64,000 bases of DNA from Saccharopolyspora dendranthemae (GTDB lineage Bacteria; Actinomycetota; Actinomycetes; Mycobacteriales; Pseudonocardiaceae). The position numbers were made by a program, and so were the translations under genes. Shown here in pieces: positions 37,482 to 46,660 of the stretch. The DNA is taken from assembly GCF_007829955.1 (NCBI RefSeq), contig NZ_VIWX01000006.1, positions 310,001 to 374,000 of the forward strand. Direction: 5' to 3'. The notes under the pieces were generated by a model, which did not search any database, was not told the origin of the DNA, and saw only the letters and a program-made list of their open reading frames with translations. The first letter of the stretch is position 1. The number at the start of each line of letters is the position of its first letter.

Positions 37482-40213
37482 GCCTCGTTTCCTCCTGGCC
37501 GCGCAGCCTCGTCGTTCCCGTCGTTGATGCGCGCTCGCTTGGTGCCTGTCTGGAAGGCGTTCATGCTGTTGCGGAACCGGTCGGGCGTCCGCGGCGGGCC
37601 GCTGCTGGGAGCGGGCTGCTGCGGTGCGGCCTCGGGCTTCTGACCCTGGTCGATCTGCGCGCGCAGCGGTGCCGCGAGGTTGGCCTTCTGGCCCCGCCTG
37701 CGCTGCGGGAGCGGCGGTTTGTCCGCCGAACCGTTGGCCGACGCGCTCACCGAAACTCCCGCAGTGGTACCGCTCTTCGGCGGACCAGAGCCGTTGGTTC
37801 CGTTCACGACGCCCTCCGCCGGGTGGATTTCACCAGACGCGTTGGGCATGTTCGACGACAGGCCCGGCATGTTCGCCGGGGCCTCGGGCGTGATCCGCCG
37901 TCCCGTCCCCGGACGCTGCTGCTCGGGACGCTGTTCTGGACGCTGCTCGTTGACCCGGGGAGCGGGCTGACGCGGCGGTTCCGGCGGACGCTGCTGCGGC
38001 GCCGGACGGCGCTGCTCTGCCGGGCGCGGCTGCTGCGCGCTGATCTCGCCGGTCGACGGGCCGGATCCGTTCACCCCGGGGTGGGTCCAGCGCTGGGTCG
38101 CGCTGTCCTGGCTGACCGGGTTGTGCGGTGTGATCGGGCTGTCCGGCCCGATCGGGTCCGGCGCGACGTCGGGGTCGAGCCGGCCCTCCATCCAGCGCTT
38201 GCGCGGGATCTTCGGCCGGGTCTCGGGCTCGGCGGCCGGAACGGCGGCCTGCGGTCCGCTCTGCTCGACGCGGTCCTGGCGCTCCGTCTGCGGGCCGCGC
38301 TCGGCGACGATGTGGTTCGGGATCAGGGCCACCGCGCGGATCCCGCCGTAGGCGGAGTCGCGCAGGGTGACCTTGATGCCGTGCCTGCCTGCCAGCTGAG
38401 CGACCACGAACAGACCCATCCGGGCCTCTTCGGTCAGCGCCATCACCGAGAAGTCGGGCGGGCTGGAGAGCAACTGGTTGAGCTCTTCGAGCTTCTCCGG
38501 CTCCAGACCGATTCCCTGGTCCTCGATCTCGACGATGATGCCCTTGCCGACCACGTTTCCGCGCACCTCGACGTGCGACTCCGGCGGCGAGAACGACGTC
38601 GCGTTGTCCACCAGCTCGGCGAGCAGGTGGACGAGGTCGGCGACCGCGCGGCCCTGCACCGAGATCTCGGGCAGCTGCTGGATCTCGACCCGCGCGTAGA
38701 GCTCGGTCTCGGCGACGGCGCCCTGCACGACGTCGTGCAGCAGGACGGGGTTTCGCCACTGCCTGCCAGGACGCTGACCACCGAGGATGATCAGGTTCTC
38801 GGCGTTGCGGCGGGACTGGGTCGCCAGGTGGTCGAGCTGGAACAGCAGCTCCAGCTGGTCCGGGTCCTCCAGCTTGCGCTCGGCCTTGTCCAGCACCTGC
38901 AGCTGGCGGTGGACCATGACCTGGCTCCGGTGCGCGATGTTGAGGAACACCGAGCGGACGCCCAGCCGAGTCTCGGACTCGGCGACGGTCGCGCGGATGG
39001 CGGTGCGCTGCGCCTCGTTGAAGGCGTTGGCGACCTCACCGATCTCGTCGTTGCCGAAGCGCAGCCAGGAGACCTCGCGCTCGACGTCGACCTGCTTCCC
39101 GTTGCGCAGTCGCGCCACGACCGACGGCATCTCCTGCTCGGCCAGCGCCAGCGTCTGGCTGCGCAGCTTGTTCAGGCGTCGCACCAGCAGGTTCGACAGC
39201 CGCAGCGCGATCAGGAAGACGATCAGGACGACGAGCACGATGATCGCGCCGGTGATCCCCGAGGTCAGCAGCGTCTCGCCGGCGACGACGCCACCGAGCT
39301 GCAACGCGTACTGGTAGTGCGAGCTCGACAGCGCGTTGAGCTCACCCGCGAGGTCGTGGGTGGAGTCGATCCAGTCGGTCGTGCTGACGGGGACCTTGAT
39401 GACCTGCCCGGCCGCGGCCTGACCACCGGCGACCTCCATCGCGTCCTGGACCGCGTCGACTCGGGTCCACGACGAGCCCTTCTGCAGGTCCTTGTAGGTC
39501 TGCTGCTCGACCGGCGTCATGCGCGGGGTCAGCGAGTTCAGGTTGTCGTGGAAGGCGCCGATCTGGTGCGCGTACTCGTGGTACTGCGCCGGGGTCATGC
39601 CGACCGACGTGCGCCCCAGAGCGAGCGCGTGACCGCGGGCCATGGCGTCGGCGGCGTCCATGAGGTCGGCGGACACCGAGCTCTCGTAGGAGACCTGGGC
39701 GTCCGGCGCGTACCGGACGTAGGTCCGCAGGCTCATGTTGTAGGCGTCGAAGAGCCCGTTGTAGAACTTGTAGACGGCGTCCATCTCGCCCGGCCCGCCG
39801 TCGACCTGCTTGCGGACCTCCTTGACGGCGGCCAGCTGCGAGCGGAACTCGTCGAAGTTGCCGCGCGCGTCAGTGGGCACGGAATCGGCGAACTCCTCGG
39901 CGACGCCGTCCATCTCGACCAGCGAGGCGTCGAACTTCTTCCGGATCTCGTCGAGGTTGCGGCGCTCGTTGCGGTTGCTGAGGTAGACCAGGGAGAGCTG
40001 GCGCTCGTCCTGCAGGTTCGCGACGAAGCGGGCCGAGGGGTCCTTGGCGTCGGCGAGTCTGCCGACGTAGTTCTGCACGCCAAGGCCCTGGAAAATCAGG
40101 TATCCGGACAAGCCCACGCCGACGAGCAGGGCCGCGACACTCGGGACGAGTGCGATGGCCAGCAGTCGCCGCTGGATCGTGCCGGAGGCGAAGAGGCGTT
40201 TCAGCGTTGACAT
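37478..40213 (-). CDS. Conservon sensor histidine kinase with nitrate/nitrite-sensing-like domain (CvnA type)
   Basis: 911 residues from ATG 40213. A membrane helix (RRLLAIALVPSVAALLVGVG), an extracytoplasmic four-helix NIT domain with DERQLSLVYLSNRNERRNLD, a second helix (SGITGAIIVLVVLIVFLIAL), a HAMP region, a long helical segment and an HATPase domain (LVHLLAELVDNATSFSPPES; EIEDQGIGLEP; GLFVVAQLAG). There is no standard HisKA box, usual for CvnA. The last 270 residues are Pro/Gln/Arg-rich and disordered. First gene of the conservon; an exchange of gene order with a cytochrome P450 (CvnE) is not seen here. Confidence 0.93.
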   Translation of the reverse strand: MSTLKRLFASGTIQRRLLAIALVPSVAALLVGVGLSGYLIFQGLGVQNYVGRLADAKDPSARFVANLQDERQLSLVYLSNRNERRNLDEIRKKFDASLVEMDGVAEEFADSVPTDARGNFDEFRSQLAAVKEVRKQVDGGPGEMDAVYKFYNGLFDAYNMSLRTYVRYAPDAQVSYESSVSADLMDAADAMARGHALALGRTSVGMTPAQYHEYAHQIGAFHDNLNSLTPRMTPVEQQTYKDLQKGSSWTRVDAVQDAMEVAGGQAAAGQVIKVPVSTTDWIDSTHDLAGELNALSSSHYQYALQLGGVVAGETLLTSGITGAIIVLVVLIVFLIALRLSNLLVRRLNKLRSQTLALAEQEMPSVVARLRNGKQVDVEREVSWLRFGNDEIGEVANAFNEAQRTAIRATVAESETRLGVRSVFLNIAHRSQVMVHRQLQVLDKAERKLEDPDQLELLFQLDHLATQSRRNAENLIILGGQRPGRQWRNPVLLHDVVQGAVAETELYARVEIQQLPEISVQGRAVADLVHLLAELVDNATSFSPPESHVEVRGNVVGKGIIVEIEDQGIGLEPEKLEELNQLLSSPPDFSVMALTEEARMGLFVVAQLAGRHGIKVTLRDSAYGGIRAVALIPNHIVAERGPQTERQDRVEQSGPQAAVPAAEPETRPKIPRKRWMEGRLDPDVAPDPIGPDSPITPHNPVSQDSATQRWTHPGVNGSGPSTGEISAQQPRPAEQRRPAPQQRPPEPPRQPAPRVNEQRPEQRPEQQRPGTGRRITPEAPANMPGLSSNMPNASGEIHPAEGVVNGTNGSGPPKSGTTAGVSVSASANGSADKPPLPQRRRGQKANLAAPLRAQIDQGQKPEAAPQQPAPSSGPPRTPDRFRNSMNAFQTGTKRARINDGNDEAARPGGNEA

Positions 40214-41003
40214 GGACCTCGTCTCAAACCTTCTCCGTTGGTTGGCCGCAGCGGGAAGAACCGGCGCCGACCCGGTGCGCCTCGAAACGGCCGGGCCTGC
40301 GGGCACGCTGAGAAATTCAGGGCGCATCGACCCATCAGATGACGACGCAGCCTAGGACTGCGCTCATCCATGGTCAACGCGCTTTCGGGAGCTATCGACA
40401 CAATTGTTATATACGCTGGTCGGGCAGGATGCGCGGGAAGATTAGCAGACGTGCCGGGCAATGCTGAATTGCATTGCCAGTTATCCCGACGATCTTCGAA
40501 CTACCGCCGAACAGCCTGGGCAACTCCGGTGGCTCTGAACCGGTTCCGATTGATCGGCCATCCGGCCAAAAAGGGTTCCACTTCGCAACGAATTGCTCCG
40601 TTCGGCCTAGTTCAAACGCTTCCCATAGGGTGATTCAGAGGCTTCTTAACCTTCAGGTAGGCTCTCGCGACGTTGGCCGGGAAAACCGGTCTCACCGACT
40701 TTTCATGCACCATTTCCCCCGACCCCAGAGGAAGTCGGCACAGCCCCGGAAAGTTATCTTCGAAAAGCTTCTCGGTCACTCGAAGTGACATTGGCGGCCA
40801 TATGTCGCATTTTGATCACTCTTGGCCACCGGAAATGAATTTTCGATAACGCGATGCGCACCGCCCGCATCGCGCGGGGTTAGCCACGGCTCTGAAGTCG
40901 GACAAGTCCTGCCTGGCCCGTTGAAGTACGTCGGCACGTCTTTTCCGCTCGGTGAATGGTCCCGGTCGGGCCATTCCAGTGCCGGCGCGCGAGAGGAGTT
41001 TGG
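40214..41003. other. 790-base intergenic region of lower GC before the molybdenum hydroxylase
   Basis: Noticeably AT-richer than its surroundings (for example around 40395-40640 and 40750-40850). No open frame here has a family-like sequence. It must contain the divergent promoters of the conservon and the iorB-like gene. The only clear symmetrical site is the inverted repeat listed separately. Confidence 0.5.
40457..40478. promoter_or_regulatory. Inverted repeat GGCAATGC-N6-GCATTGCC
   Basis: Perfect 8-bp arms with a TGAATT centre, 244 bases from the cvnA start and 526 from the iorB start. Candidate regulator site. Confidence 0.4.
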
Positions 41004-43226
41004 ATGGTTCCCCCCACCACCGACCACGAGGCGAGCTCGTCGGCGACCGGTACCCGCCGCCGCCGCTTCCTCACCTACGTCGCGGCGGCCCCGATGCTGA
41101 CGGTCGCGGGCAAGTACGTGATGGAGGGTGAAGCCGCCGCCGCTGCCACCCCGGTCGCCGGTCAGCTGCCGCTCCCGCCCGTCTCGGGGCTGATGGACTT
41201 CGGCGACATCATGGAGATCGCCAGCGCGCCGACCATGGCGCTGATGAAGCTGGAGTTCACCGCGGACAACAAGGTCCGCTTCGAGCTCCCGCGCCTCGAG
41301 TCCGGGCAGGGCCTCAACACCGCCGTCGTGATGATGCTGGCCGAGGAGCTCGGCGCGCGCACCCAGGACATCATGGTGGAGCTGTCCGACGCCCGGCCCG
41401 AGCTGCTGTTCAACCAGTTCACCGCCGCCTCCTCGTCGGTGCGCACGTTCTGGAAGCCGCTGCGCCAGATGGCCGCCACCGCGCGCTCCCGGCTGGTGAC
41501 CGCCGCCGCCAAGAAGTGGGGCGTCTCGGCGAACGGCCTCGTCACGCAGGGAACCGGAGTGGTCGGCCCCGGCGGCCGCAAGGCCACCTTCGCCGAGCTG
41601 GCCAAGGACGCCGCCAAGGTGCTCGCGCCGTCGGTCCCGGCCACCCCGAAGGACTCGAAGGACTTCAAGGTCCTCGGCAAGGGCCACACCCGCGCCGACG
41701 CGACCGACATCGTCACCGGCAAGGCCCGCTACGTCTCGGACCTGAAGATCCCGAACTCGGTCGTGGCCGTCGTGGTCCGTCCCCCGTCACTGCGTGGTGA
41801 GGTGGCGTCCTACGACGACTCCGCGATCCGCGGCAAGTCGGGCTTCAAGGGCACCGCCGAGATCTCCAGCGGTGTCGCGGTGTGCGCCGAGTACACCTGG
41901 CAGGCCATGGAGCTGGCCAAGCAGCTCAAGGTGACCTGGAAGGACGGCCCGATCACCGACAAGTCCTCCGCGGACATCCAGGAGGAGCTGGCCGGCATGG
42001 CGGGCAGCCTCGACGACTCGATCTCCGACGACGACGGCGACGAGATCGACGAGGGCTTCGACTTCGCCTTCGTCAGCCACGCGCCGATGGAGGTCAACTA
42101 CGCCGTCGCCGACGTCAAGGACGGCAGCGCCGAGGTGTGGGTCCCCGCGCAGTCTCCGCAGGTGGCGCAGAAGGACATCGCGGCGAAGATCGGCGTTCTC
42201 GACGTCAAGGTGCACGTCACCCGTGCCGGAGGTTCGTTCGGCAGGCACCTGTTCCACGACGCGGCGATCGAGGCCGCCGAGGTCTCCCAGGCCATCGGCA
42301 AGCCGGTCAAGCTGATGTGGACCCGCAACGACGACACCCGGCACGGCCGGATGCGGCCCGCCTCGCACCACCGCATCAAGGCGTCCTACCGCAGCGGCAA
42401 GGTCCGGTCCTGGACCCACAAGATGGCCAGCGTCGCGACCGACTTCAACCACGGCATCGGTGACCTCATCACCTCGACCGCCGTCGAGTCGGGCATCGGC
42501 AAGCTCCCGGCCGCGCAGCTGTACTTCAACCTGACCCAGTCGGTGCCCTACGAGTTCGGCACGACCACGATCTCGCTGAACGACCTGTCGCTGGAGGGCG
42601 TGCACACCGGCAGCTGGCGCTCGGTGCACTCGGCGACCTTCCGCACCGCGGAGGACCTGGTCGTCAACGAGATCGCGGAGAAGGCCGGTTCCGACCCGGC
42701 GGAGTTCCGGCTGGAGAACGCCAAGACCGAGCGTGCCAAGACCGTGCTGCAGCGGGTCATGAAGGAAGGCAAGTGGGGCCGTTCGATGCCCCAGGGCCAC
42801 GCCCAGGGCATCTCGATGCACGAGGAGTTCAAGTCGGTCGCGGCCTGCCTGGTCGAGATCAACGCCGTTGACCCGAAGAAGCCGCGGGTCACCAAGGCCG
42901 TGATCGTCGTCGACGCGGGTCTGCCGCTGAACCCGCGCGGCATCGAGGCCCAGATGATGGGCGGTCTGACCGACGCCATCTCCACGGTGCTGCAGGCCGG
43001 CATCCACATCGACAACGGCGCGGTGCGCGAGGGCAGCTACGGCGACTTCATGTGGGCGCGTCAGCGCCACACCCCGCCGGAGCTGCAGATCCACGTCCTG
43101 CCCGCCACCACCGACGAGCCGGGCGGCGTGGGCGAACTGGGCGTTCCGGTGTGCGCGGGCGCGGTCGCGACCGCCTACGCGCGGGCGACCGGCACCAAGC
43201 CGCGCAGCTTCCCGGTCAACTACTGA
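41004..43226 (+). CDS. IorB-type molybdopterin-binding hydroxylase large subunit (Tat-exported)
   Basis: 740 residues from ATG 41004, with GAGAGGAG before it. A Tat signal (TRRRRFLTYVAAAPMLTVAG) precedes two molybdopterin-binding halves. Landmarks are LPRLESGQGLNTAVVMMLAEELG, GKARYVSDLKIPNSVVAVVV, FVSHAPMEVNYAVAD, and GGVGELGVPVCAGAVATAYA with the catalytic-type Glu near the end. It belongs to the isoquinoline 1-oxidoreductase / aldehyde dehydrogenase branch of the xanthine dehydrogenase family, which oxidises N-heterocycles or aldehydes in the periplasm-like space. The small subunit follows, opposite to the common order. No FAD subunit is nearby. Confidence 0.9.
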   Translation: MVPPTTDHEASSSATGTRRRRFLTYVAAAPMLTVAGKYVMEGEAAAAATPVAGQLPLPPVSGLMDFGDIMEIASAPTMALMKLEFTADNKVRFELPRLESGQGLNTAVVMMLAEELGARTQDIMVELSDARPELLFNQFTAASSSVRTFWKPLRQMAATARSRLVTAAAKKWGVSANGLVTQGTGVVGPGGRKATFAELAKDAAKVLAPSVPATPKDSKDFKVLGKGHTRADATDIVTGKARYVSDLKIPNSVVAVVVRPPSLRGEVASYDDSAIRGKSGFKGTAEISSGVAVCAEYTWQAMELAKQLKVTWKDGPITDKSSADIQEELAGMAGSLDDSISDDDGDEIDEGFDFAFVSHAPMEVNYAVADVKDGSAEVWVPAQSPQVAQKDIAAKIGVLDVKVHVTRAGGSFGRHLFHDAAIEAAEVSQAIGKPVKLMWTRNDDTRHGRMRPASHHRIKASYRSGKVRSWTHKMASVATDFNHGIGDLITSTAVESGIGKLPAAQLYFNLTQSVPYEFGTTTISLNDLSLEGVHTGSWRSVHSATFRTAEDLVVNEIAEKAGSDPAEFRLENAKTERAKTVLQRVMKEGKWGRSMPQGHAQGISMHEEFKSVAACLVEINAVDPKKPRVTKAVIVVDAGLPLNPRGIEAQMMGGLTDAISTVLQAGIHIDNGAVREGSYGDFMWARQRHTPPELQIHVLPATTDEPGGVGELGVPVCAGAVATAYARATGTKPRSFPVNY

Positions 43227-43270
43227 TTCCGGCCTGAAGAGAGCTTTCCGCTAAGGAGTCCCCGAACGAC

Positions 43271-43726
43271 ATGCCCAAGTACGAGTTCACCGTCAACGGC
43301 AAGGACGTCGAGGTCGACGTCCCCGCGGAGATGCCACTGCTGTGGGTGCTGCGCGACGAGCTGCGCATCACCGGTCCCAAGTACGGCTGCGGGGTCGGCG
43401 TGTGCCGGGCCTGCACCTGCCTGCAGGACGACGAAGAGGTCCAGACCTGCCAGGTCACGGCCGAGGACGCCGACGGCACCGAGATCACCACGATCGAGGG
43501 CCTGGCCGACGGCGACGAGCTGCACCCGGTGCAGCAGGCGTGGCTGGACCGCGACGTCGCGCAGTGCGGCTTCTGCCAGCCCGGCCAGATCATGACCGCC
43601 GTCGCGCTGCTCAACGAGACCAGCGAGCCCACCGACGCGGACATCGACAAGATCGAGAACGTCTGCCGCTGCGGCACCTACGGCCGCATCCGGCAGGCCA
43701 TCAAGCAGGCCGCCGAGAACATGTGA
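43271..43726 (+). CDS. (2Fe-2S)-binding subunit of the molybdenum hydroxylase (IorA type)
   Basis: 151 residues. A plant-type ferredoxin domain with GPKYGCGVGVCRACTCLQ and QTCQV, then a C-terminal [2Fe-2S] domain with QCGFCQPGQIMTA and VCRCGTYGRIRQAI. Both clusters are complete, apart from an additional Cys in CRACTC. It passes electrons from the large subunit. It follows that subunit by 44 bases in the same operon. Confidence 0.94.
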   Translation: MPKYEFTVNGKDVEVDVPAEMPLLWVLRDELRITGPKYGCGVGVCRACTCLQDDEEVQTCQVTAEDADGTEITTIEGLADGDELHPVQQAWLDRDVAQCGFCQPGQIMTAVALLNETSEPTDADIDKIENVCRCGTYGRIRQAIKQAAENM

Positions 43727-43878
43727 GCCCGGTGGCCGGGCCTCGCGCCCGGCCACCCCGCTCGCACCCCTGCCTCGGACCCGCGAGCGAGCGGCGCACC
43801 CACGAGGTTCGGGCCGCGTGCGCATCCGGCACCGCCGAGCAGGACAGGAACACCCGAGAAGAAGAAGTTGATGAGGGC

Positions 43879-44445
43879 ATGACACATCGCAAGGCGTTCG
43901 CCGCCGGGCTCGTCGCCTGCGCGGCTCTTTCCGCTTGTGGCGGCGAGGATTCGTCACAGGACCACAGCACGCACATGCAGCACGGCGGCGACGCGCAGGC
44001 CGGTGGCGGCATGGAGATGAACATGGGCGACCCGAACGCCACGGCGGCCAAGGACGTCCAGGGAGCTCAGCTGCGCAGCAACGCCTTCGCGCTGCTGCCC
44101 ACCCGCCCGCCGGGCACCGACCAGGCCGCGGGCACCGCGTGGCTCGCGATCCACCCGGGCGGCACCACCGTCACGCTGGAGATGACCGGGCTGCCGCCGA
44201 ACTCGAAGTACATGGCCCACGTGCACGCCAAGCCGTGCGCGGAGGAAGCCGGCGGCGACCACTTGAAGTTCGACCCGGCAGGGCCCGAGATGCCGCCGAA
44301 CGAGATCCACCTGGCCTTCAGCGCCGACGCGAGCGGTCGCGGCTTCATGACGGCCGAGAACGACAAGCCCGCCGAGGCGGCCAAGTCGCTGGTGGTGCAC
44401 CCGGCCGAGTTCACCGACAACCGAATCGCATGCGCCGACCTCTGA
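43879..44445 (+). CDS. SodC-like copper lipoprotein
   Basis: 188 residues from ATG 43879. A lipoprotein signal with lipobox LSAC (Cys20), a His/Met-rich segment (HSTHMQHGG, MEMNMGD) suited to copper, and a Cu/Zn-superoxide-dismutase-like domain: HVHAKPC, GGDHLKFDP, a third His in LVVHPAE, and RIAC at the end. The copper ligands and the active-site Arg appear to be kept, the zinc loop less so. Whether it dismutates superoxide or just carries copper is open. The next gene is CopC-like, supporting copper. Confidence 0.75.
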   Translation: MTHRKAFAAGLVACAALSACGGEDSSQDHSTHMQHGGDAQAGGGMEMNMGDPNATAAKDVQGAQLRSNAFALLPTRPPGTDQAAGTAWLAIHPGGTTVTLEMTGLPPNSKYMAHVHAKPCAEEAGGDHLKFDPAGPEMPPNEIHLAFSADASGRGFMTAENDKPAEAAKSLVVHPAEFTDNRIACADL

Positions 44446-44936
44446 GAACCACCCTCGGTGCGGTCATGACCGCGCTGCTGGTCCTGCTGGGCGCGGGCAC
44501 CGCGCTCGCGCACAGCGGGCTCAACATCGCCGTCCCCGGGCCCGGTGAAACCGCCGAGGCCGGGGTGGACCGCATCGAGATGGACTTCGCAGGGGCGCTG
44601 GACGAGTCGAAGCCACCGCGCATCGAGGTCAAGGACCCCGCGGGAACCGACCAGGTCTCGGGCGATCCGGACGTCAGCGCGAACCACGCGACCGTCCACA
44701 TGGAACCGCTGAAACCCGGTCTGCACACGGTGAAGTACACGACGACCTTCGACGACGGGCACACCACCGAGGGCGGCTACTACCTCAACGTCGCCCCCGC
44801 GCCGCCGGGCGAGTCCAGCGGCGGGAGCTACACGACGTGGCTGCTCTTCGGCGGCGGCACGGTGATCGTCCTCCTGCTGATCGTGGTTATGGCCCTGATC
44901 CTCCGCCCCTCGAAGTCCGATGAGGACCACGACTGA
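44430..44936 (+). CDS. CopC-domain copper-binding membrane protein
   Basis: 168 residues from ATG 44430, overlapping the previous stop by 16 bases. A signal peptide ends ALA before His28, so the mature N-terminus is His, a Cu(II) ligand in CopC. FDDGHTTEGGYYL supplies the second His. A C-terminal helix (WLLFGGGTVIVLLLIVVMAL) anchors it. It may deliver copper to the preceding lipoprotein. Confidence 0.88.
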   Translation: MRRPLRTTLGAVMTALLVLLGAGTALAHSGLNIAVPGPGETAEAGVDRIEMDFAGALDESKPPRIEVKDPAGTDQVSGDPDVSANHATVHMEPLKPGLHTVKYTTTFDDGHTTEGGYYLNVAPAPPGESSGGSYTTWLLFGGGTVIVLLLIVVMALILRPSKSDEDHD

Positions 44937-44946
44937 GCCGAAAGAC

Positions 44947-44980
44947 GAGCCCCTGCCGCTGGAACCAGCAGCAGGGGCTC
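44947..44980. terminator. Bidirectional terminator between copC and the DUF397 gene
   Basis: GAGCCCCTGC...GCAGGGGCTC with inner GCTGG/CCAGC, followed by TCTC; it lies between convergent genes. Confidence 0.75.
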
Positions 44981-44995
44981 TCTCGCGTCAGGCGC

Positions 44996-45199
44996 TCAGC
45001 GCCGTCCGAACCTGCCGGCCTTGACGGCGTCGACGAAAGCCGACCACTGCGCCGCATCCGTCGCGAAGTAGCCCTGGCCCCGGTTCTTGGTGTCGCGCAC
45101 AGCAACACCCTCACCCAACCGAGCCACCTCGACGCAGTTCGTCTGGCCGCCGCTGAAACTGGACTTCCGCCACCCGTCCGGGACGTGCGGTGCTGTCAT
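44996..45199 (-). CDS. DUF397 protein
   Basis: 67 residues. WRKSSFSGGQTNCVEVARL, VAVRDTKNRGQGYFATDAAQ and WSAFVDAVKAGRF are the DUF397 signature. Such proteins are encoded with Scr1-like XRE regulators across actinobacteria and probably act as their partners. Overlaps the regulator gene by four bases. Confidence 0.94.
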   Translation of the reverse strand: MTAPHVPDGWRKSSFSGGQTNCVEVARLGEGVAVRDTKNRGQGYFATDAAQWSAFVDAVKAGRFGRR

Positions 45200-46041
45200 G
45201 TCACTCTCTCCTCGCGCTCGATGACCTCGGCGATGAGCTTTCGGGACTCATCGGGACTCATCGCCACCTCCAACAGCGTGCCCACCGATGCCTGGTACTT
45301 CTCGACGGACTTGCCCTCGGTGATCGTCGCCGAGGAGCGGAAGTGCTCGTGGTGCACAACGGGTTTCGCCCGGTCGAATTCCAGAAGAGCCCAGGATCCG
45401 TTCAGCATCGCGGGCGTCGGGGTCGCCAGCGGCACGATGCGGATCTCGACGCTGTCGAGCTCGGAGTTCCGCAGCAGGTGCTCCAGCTGGGCGAGCATCA
45501 CGTCGTCCGGGCAGACCGAGTAGCGCAGCGCGTACTCGCCGATGATCGCCACGAGGTTCGTCGGCGGGGAATCGGTCAGCACGTGCTGCCTGCCCACGCG
45601 CAGGGTCGCGCGCTGCTCGGCTTCTCCCCTGGGGTTGCCGAACGCCGACATGATGTGCCGCGCGTAGTCGTAAGTCTGCAACAGCCCCGGGATGATGAGC
45701 GGCTCGACGTTGGTCATGCGCTTCGCGGTCCGCTCGTACTCCGTCAGCGCCGCAAGCTGCCGATCCACCCCGGGCGCTATCCAGTTCGGGTCGAGCGCAT
45801 CGCGGGCGAGTTCGAGCAGGAGCTCGCGGTCGGCGCCGCTGACGCCGAGCACGGCGAGAACCGTTGCGGTGTCCTCCGGGGACGGGATCAGCCTGCCGTT
45901 CTCCCACCGCGAGATGTGCGAGTCGTTGCGCCCGATGAGCTCAGCGAGCTTGCGAGTGGTGAGCCCGCGTTCCTTCCGCACTTCGCGGAGTTGCGCGCCG
46001 AACGCCCTCGCGCGTGGGGTGTCGGCGTTGCTGCTGACCAT
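45196..46041 (-). CDS. XRE-family regulator with DUF5753 domain (Scr1-like)
   Basis: 281 residues. HTH at about 17-65 (LREVRKERGLTTRKLAELIG, SHISRWENGR), then the DUF5753 domain: EYERTAKRMTNVEPLIIPGLLQT and IRIVPLATPTPAMLNGSWAL. The pair with DUF397 resembles a toxin-antitoxin or developmental switch (compare WhiJ of Streptomyces). Its promoter region holds a well-formed double operator. Confidence 0.94.
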   Translation of the reverse strand: MVSSNADTPRARAFGAQLREVRKERGLTTRKLAELIGRNDSHISRWENGRLIPSPEDTATVLAVLGVSGADRELLLELARDALDPNWIAPGVDRQLAALTEYERTAKRMTNVEPLIIPGLLQTYDYARHIMSAFGNPRGEAEQRATLRVGRQHVLTDSPPTNLVAIIGEYALRYSVCPDDVMLAQLEHLLRNSELDSVEIRIVPLATPTPAMLNGSWALLEFDRAKPVVHHEHFRSSATITEGKSVEKYQASVGTLLEVAMSPDESRKLIAEVIEREERVT

Positions 46042-46103
46042 GCAGCAATCCTAAGCACACTCTTACGGGATCCCAGTACCACCGGATCAGGGCATGGACC
46101 AGG

Positions 46104-46135
46104 ATTCTGCATGCAGAATATCTTCTCTGCATGCA
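46104..46135. promoter_or_regulatory. Double operator with TCTGCATGCA repeats
   Basis: ATTCTGCATGCAGAAT (46104-46119) is a perfect palindrome. TCTGCATGCA recurs at 46126-46135, exactly 20 bases after 46106-46115, so the two cores lie on the same DNA face. It lies between the XRE gene and the divergent small gene, overlapping the latter's start. Confidence 0.6.
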
Positions 46136-46370
46136 TCACCTGATGTTGTTCGTCCGTCCGAATCATGGGGGATTCGTGGACCGCTCAGCACATCCGATCC
46201 ATTGGACGCCAGCTGACGGTCGACGGCACGCGGCTGCCGATCGCGTCGGCGACGACCGCGACATCGCTTGGCTGTGGCCGACCTGCCCGTCGTGCTACGC
46301 GATCACCACGTCTGCGGCTGCGACCCCGATGCCGCGAGAAACCGCCCGCGCAAGGGTGATCCGGCCATGA
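46131..46370 (+). CDS. Small protein with WPTCPSC motif
   Basis: 79 residues from ATG 46131. IHWTPADGRRHAAADRV followed by AWLWPTCPSCYAI looks like the small zinc-finger-like proteins that lie near XRE/DUF397 genes in Pseudonocardiaceae. Stop and next start overlap as ATGA (46367-46370). The start overlaps the operator. Confidence 0.55.
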   Translation: MHHLMLFVRPNHGGFVDRSAHPIHWTPADGRRHAAADRVGDDRDIAWLWPTCPSCYAITTSAAATPMPRETARARVIRP

Positions 46371-46570
46371 GGAACACCGCGATGATCATGCGAGCTGCCA
46401 TCGTGTCGATCGCGGCCGCGGTCGACAACGTCGAGGCCGGTCACTGCACCCGGCGCGAGCGCGAGGAGCTGGTGCTGGTGTGCGACCGGGTCGCCGCCGC
46501 CTTGCGCGGGGAGATCGACCGGTCCACCGCCATCGACGGCGACGTGATCTCCGCGGTCACCGAGCGCTGA
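46367..46570 (+). CDS. Small helical protein of unknown function (67 aa)
   Basis: ATG 46367, coupled to the preceding stop. IMRAAIVSIAAAVDNVEAGH and REREELVLVCDRVAAALRGE form two amphipathic helices. No family recognised; probably in the same operon. Confidence 0.55.
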   Translation: MRNTAMIMRAAIVSIAAAVDNVEAGHCTRREREELVLVCDRVAAALRGEIDRSTAIDGDVISAVTER

Positions 46571-46660
46571 CCGCGATCACCCCGATCTCCCGCCCTGGTG
46601 CCGTCCTCCCCGGCACTCTCCCGGCACCGGGGCGGGTTCCCCTGCTCCCGAAGGGCTTCC

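Noticed and set aside
37823..40210. 795-codon plus-strand frame
   Set aside because: Antisense shadow of the conservon kinase; composition only.
40370..40633. 87-codon frame in the AT-richer gap
   Set aside because: No start signal and no motif; overlaps other frames of equal quality.
41004..43726. Xanthine dehydrogenase for the purine pathway
   Set aside because: The Tat signal, lack of a FAD subunit and IorB-type motifs put it in the exported IorBA branch, so it is not assigned to the urate cluster.
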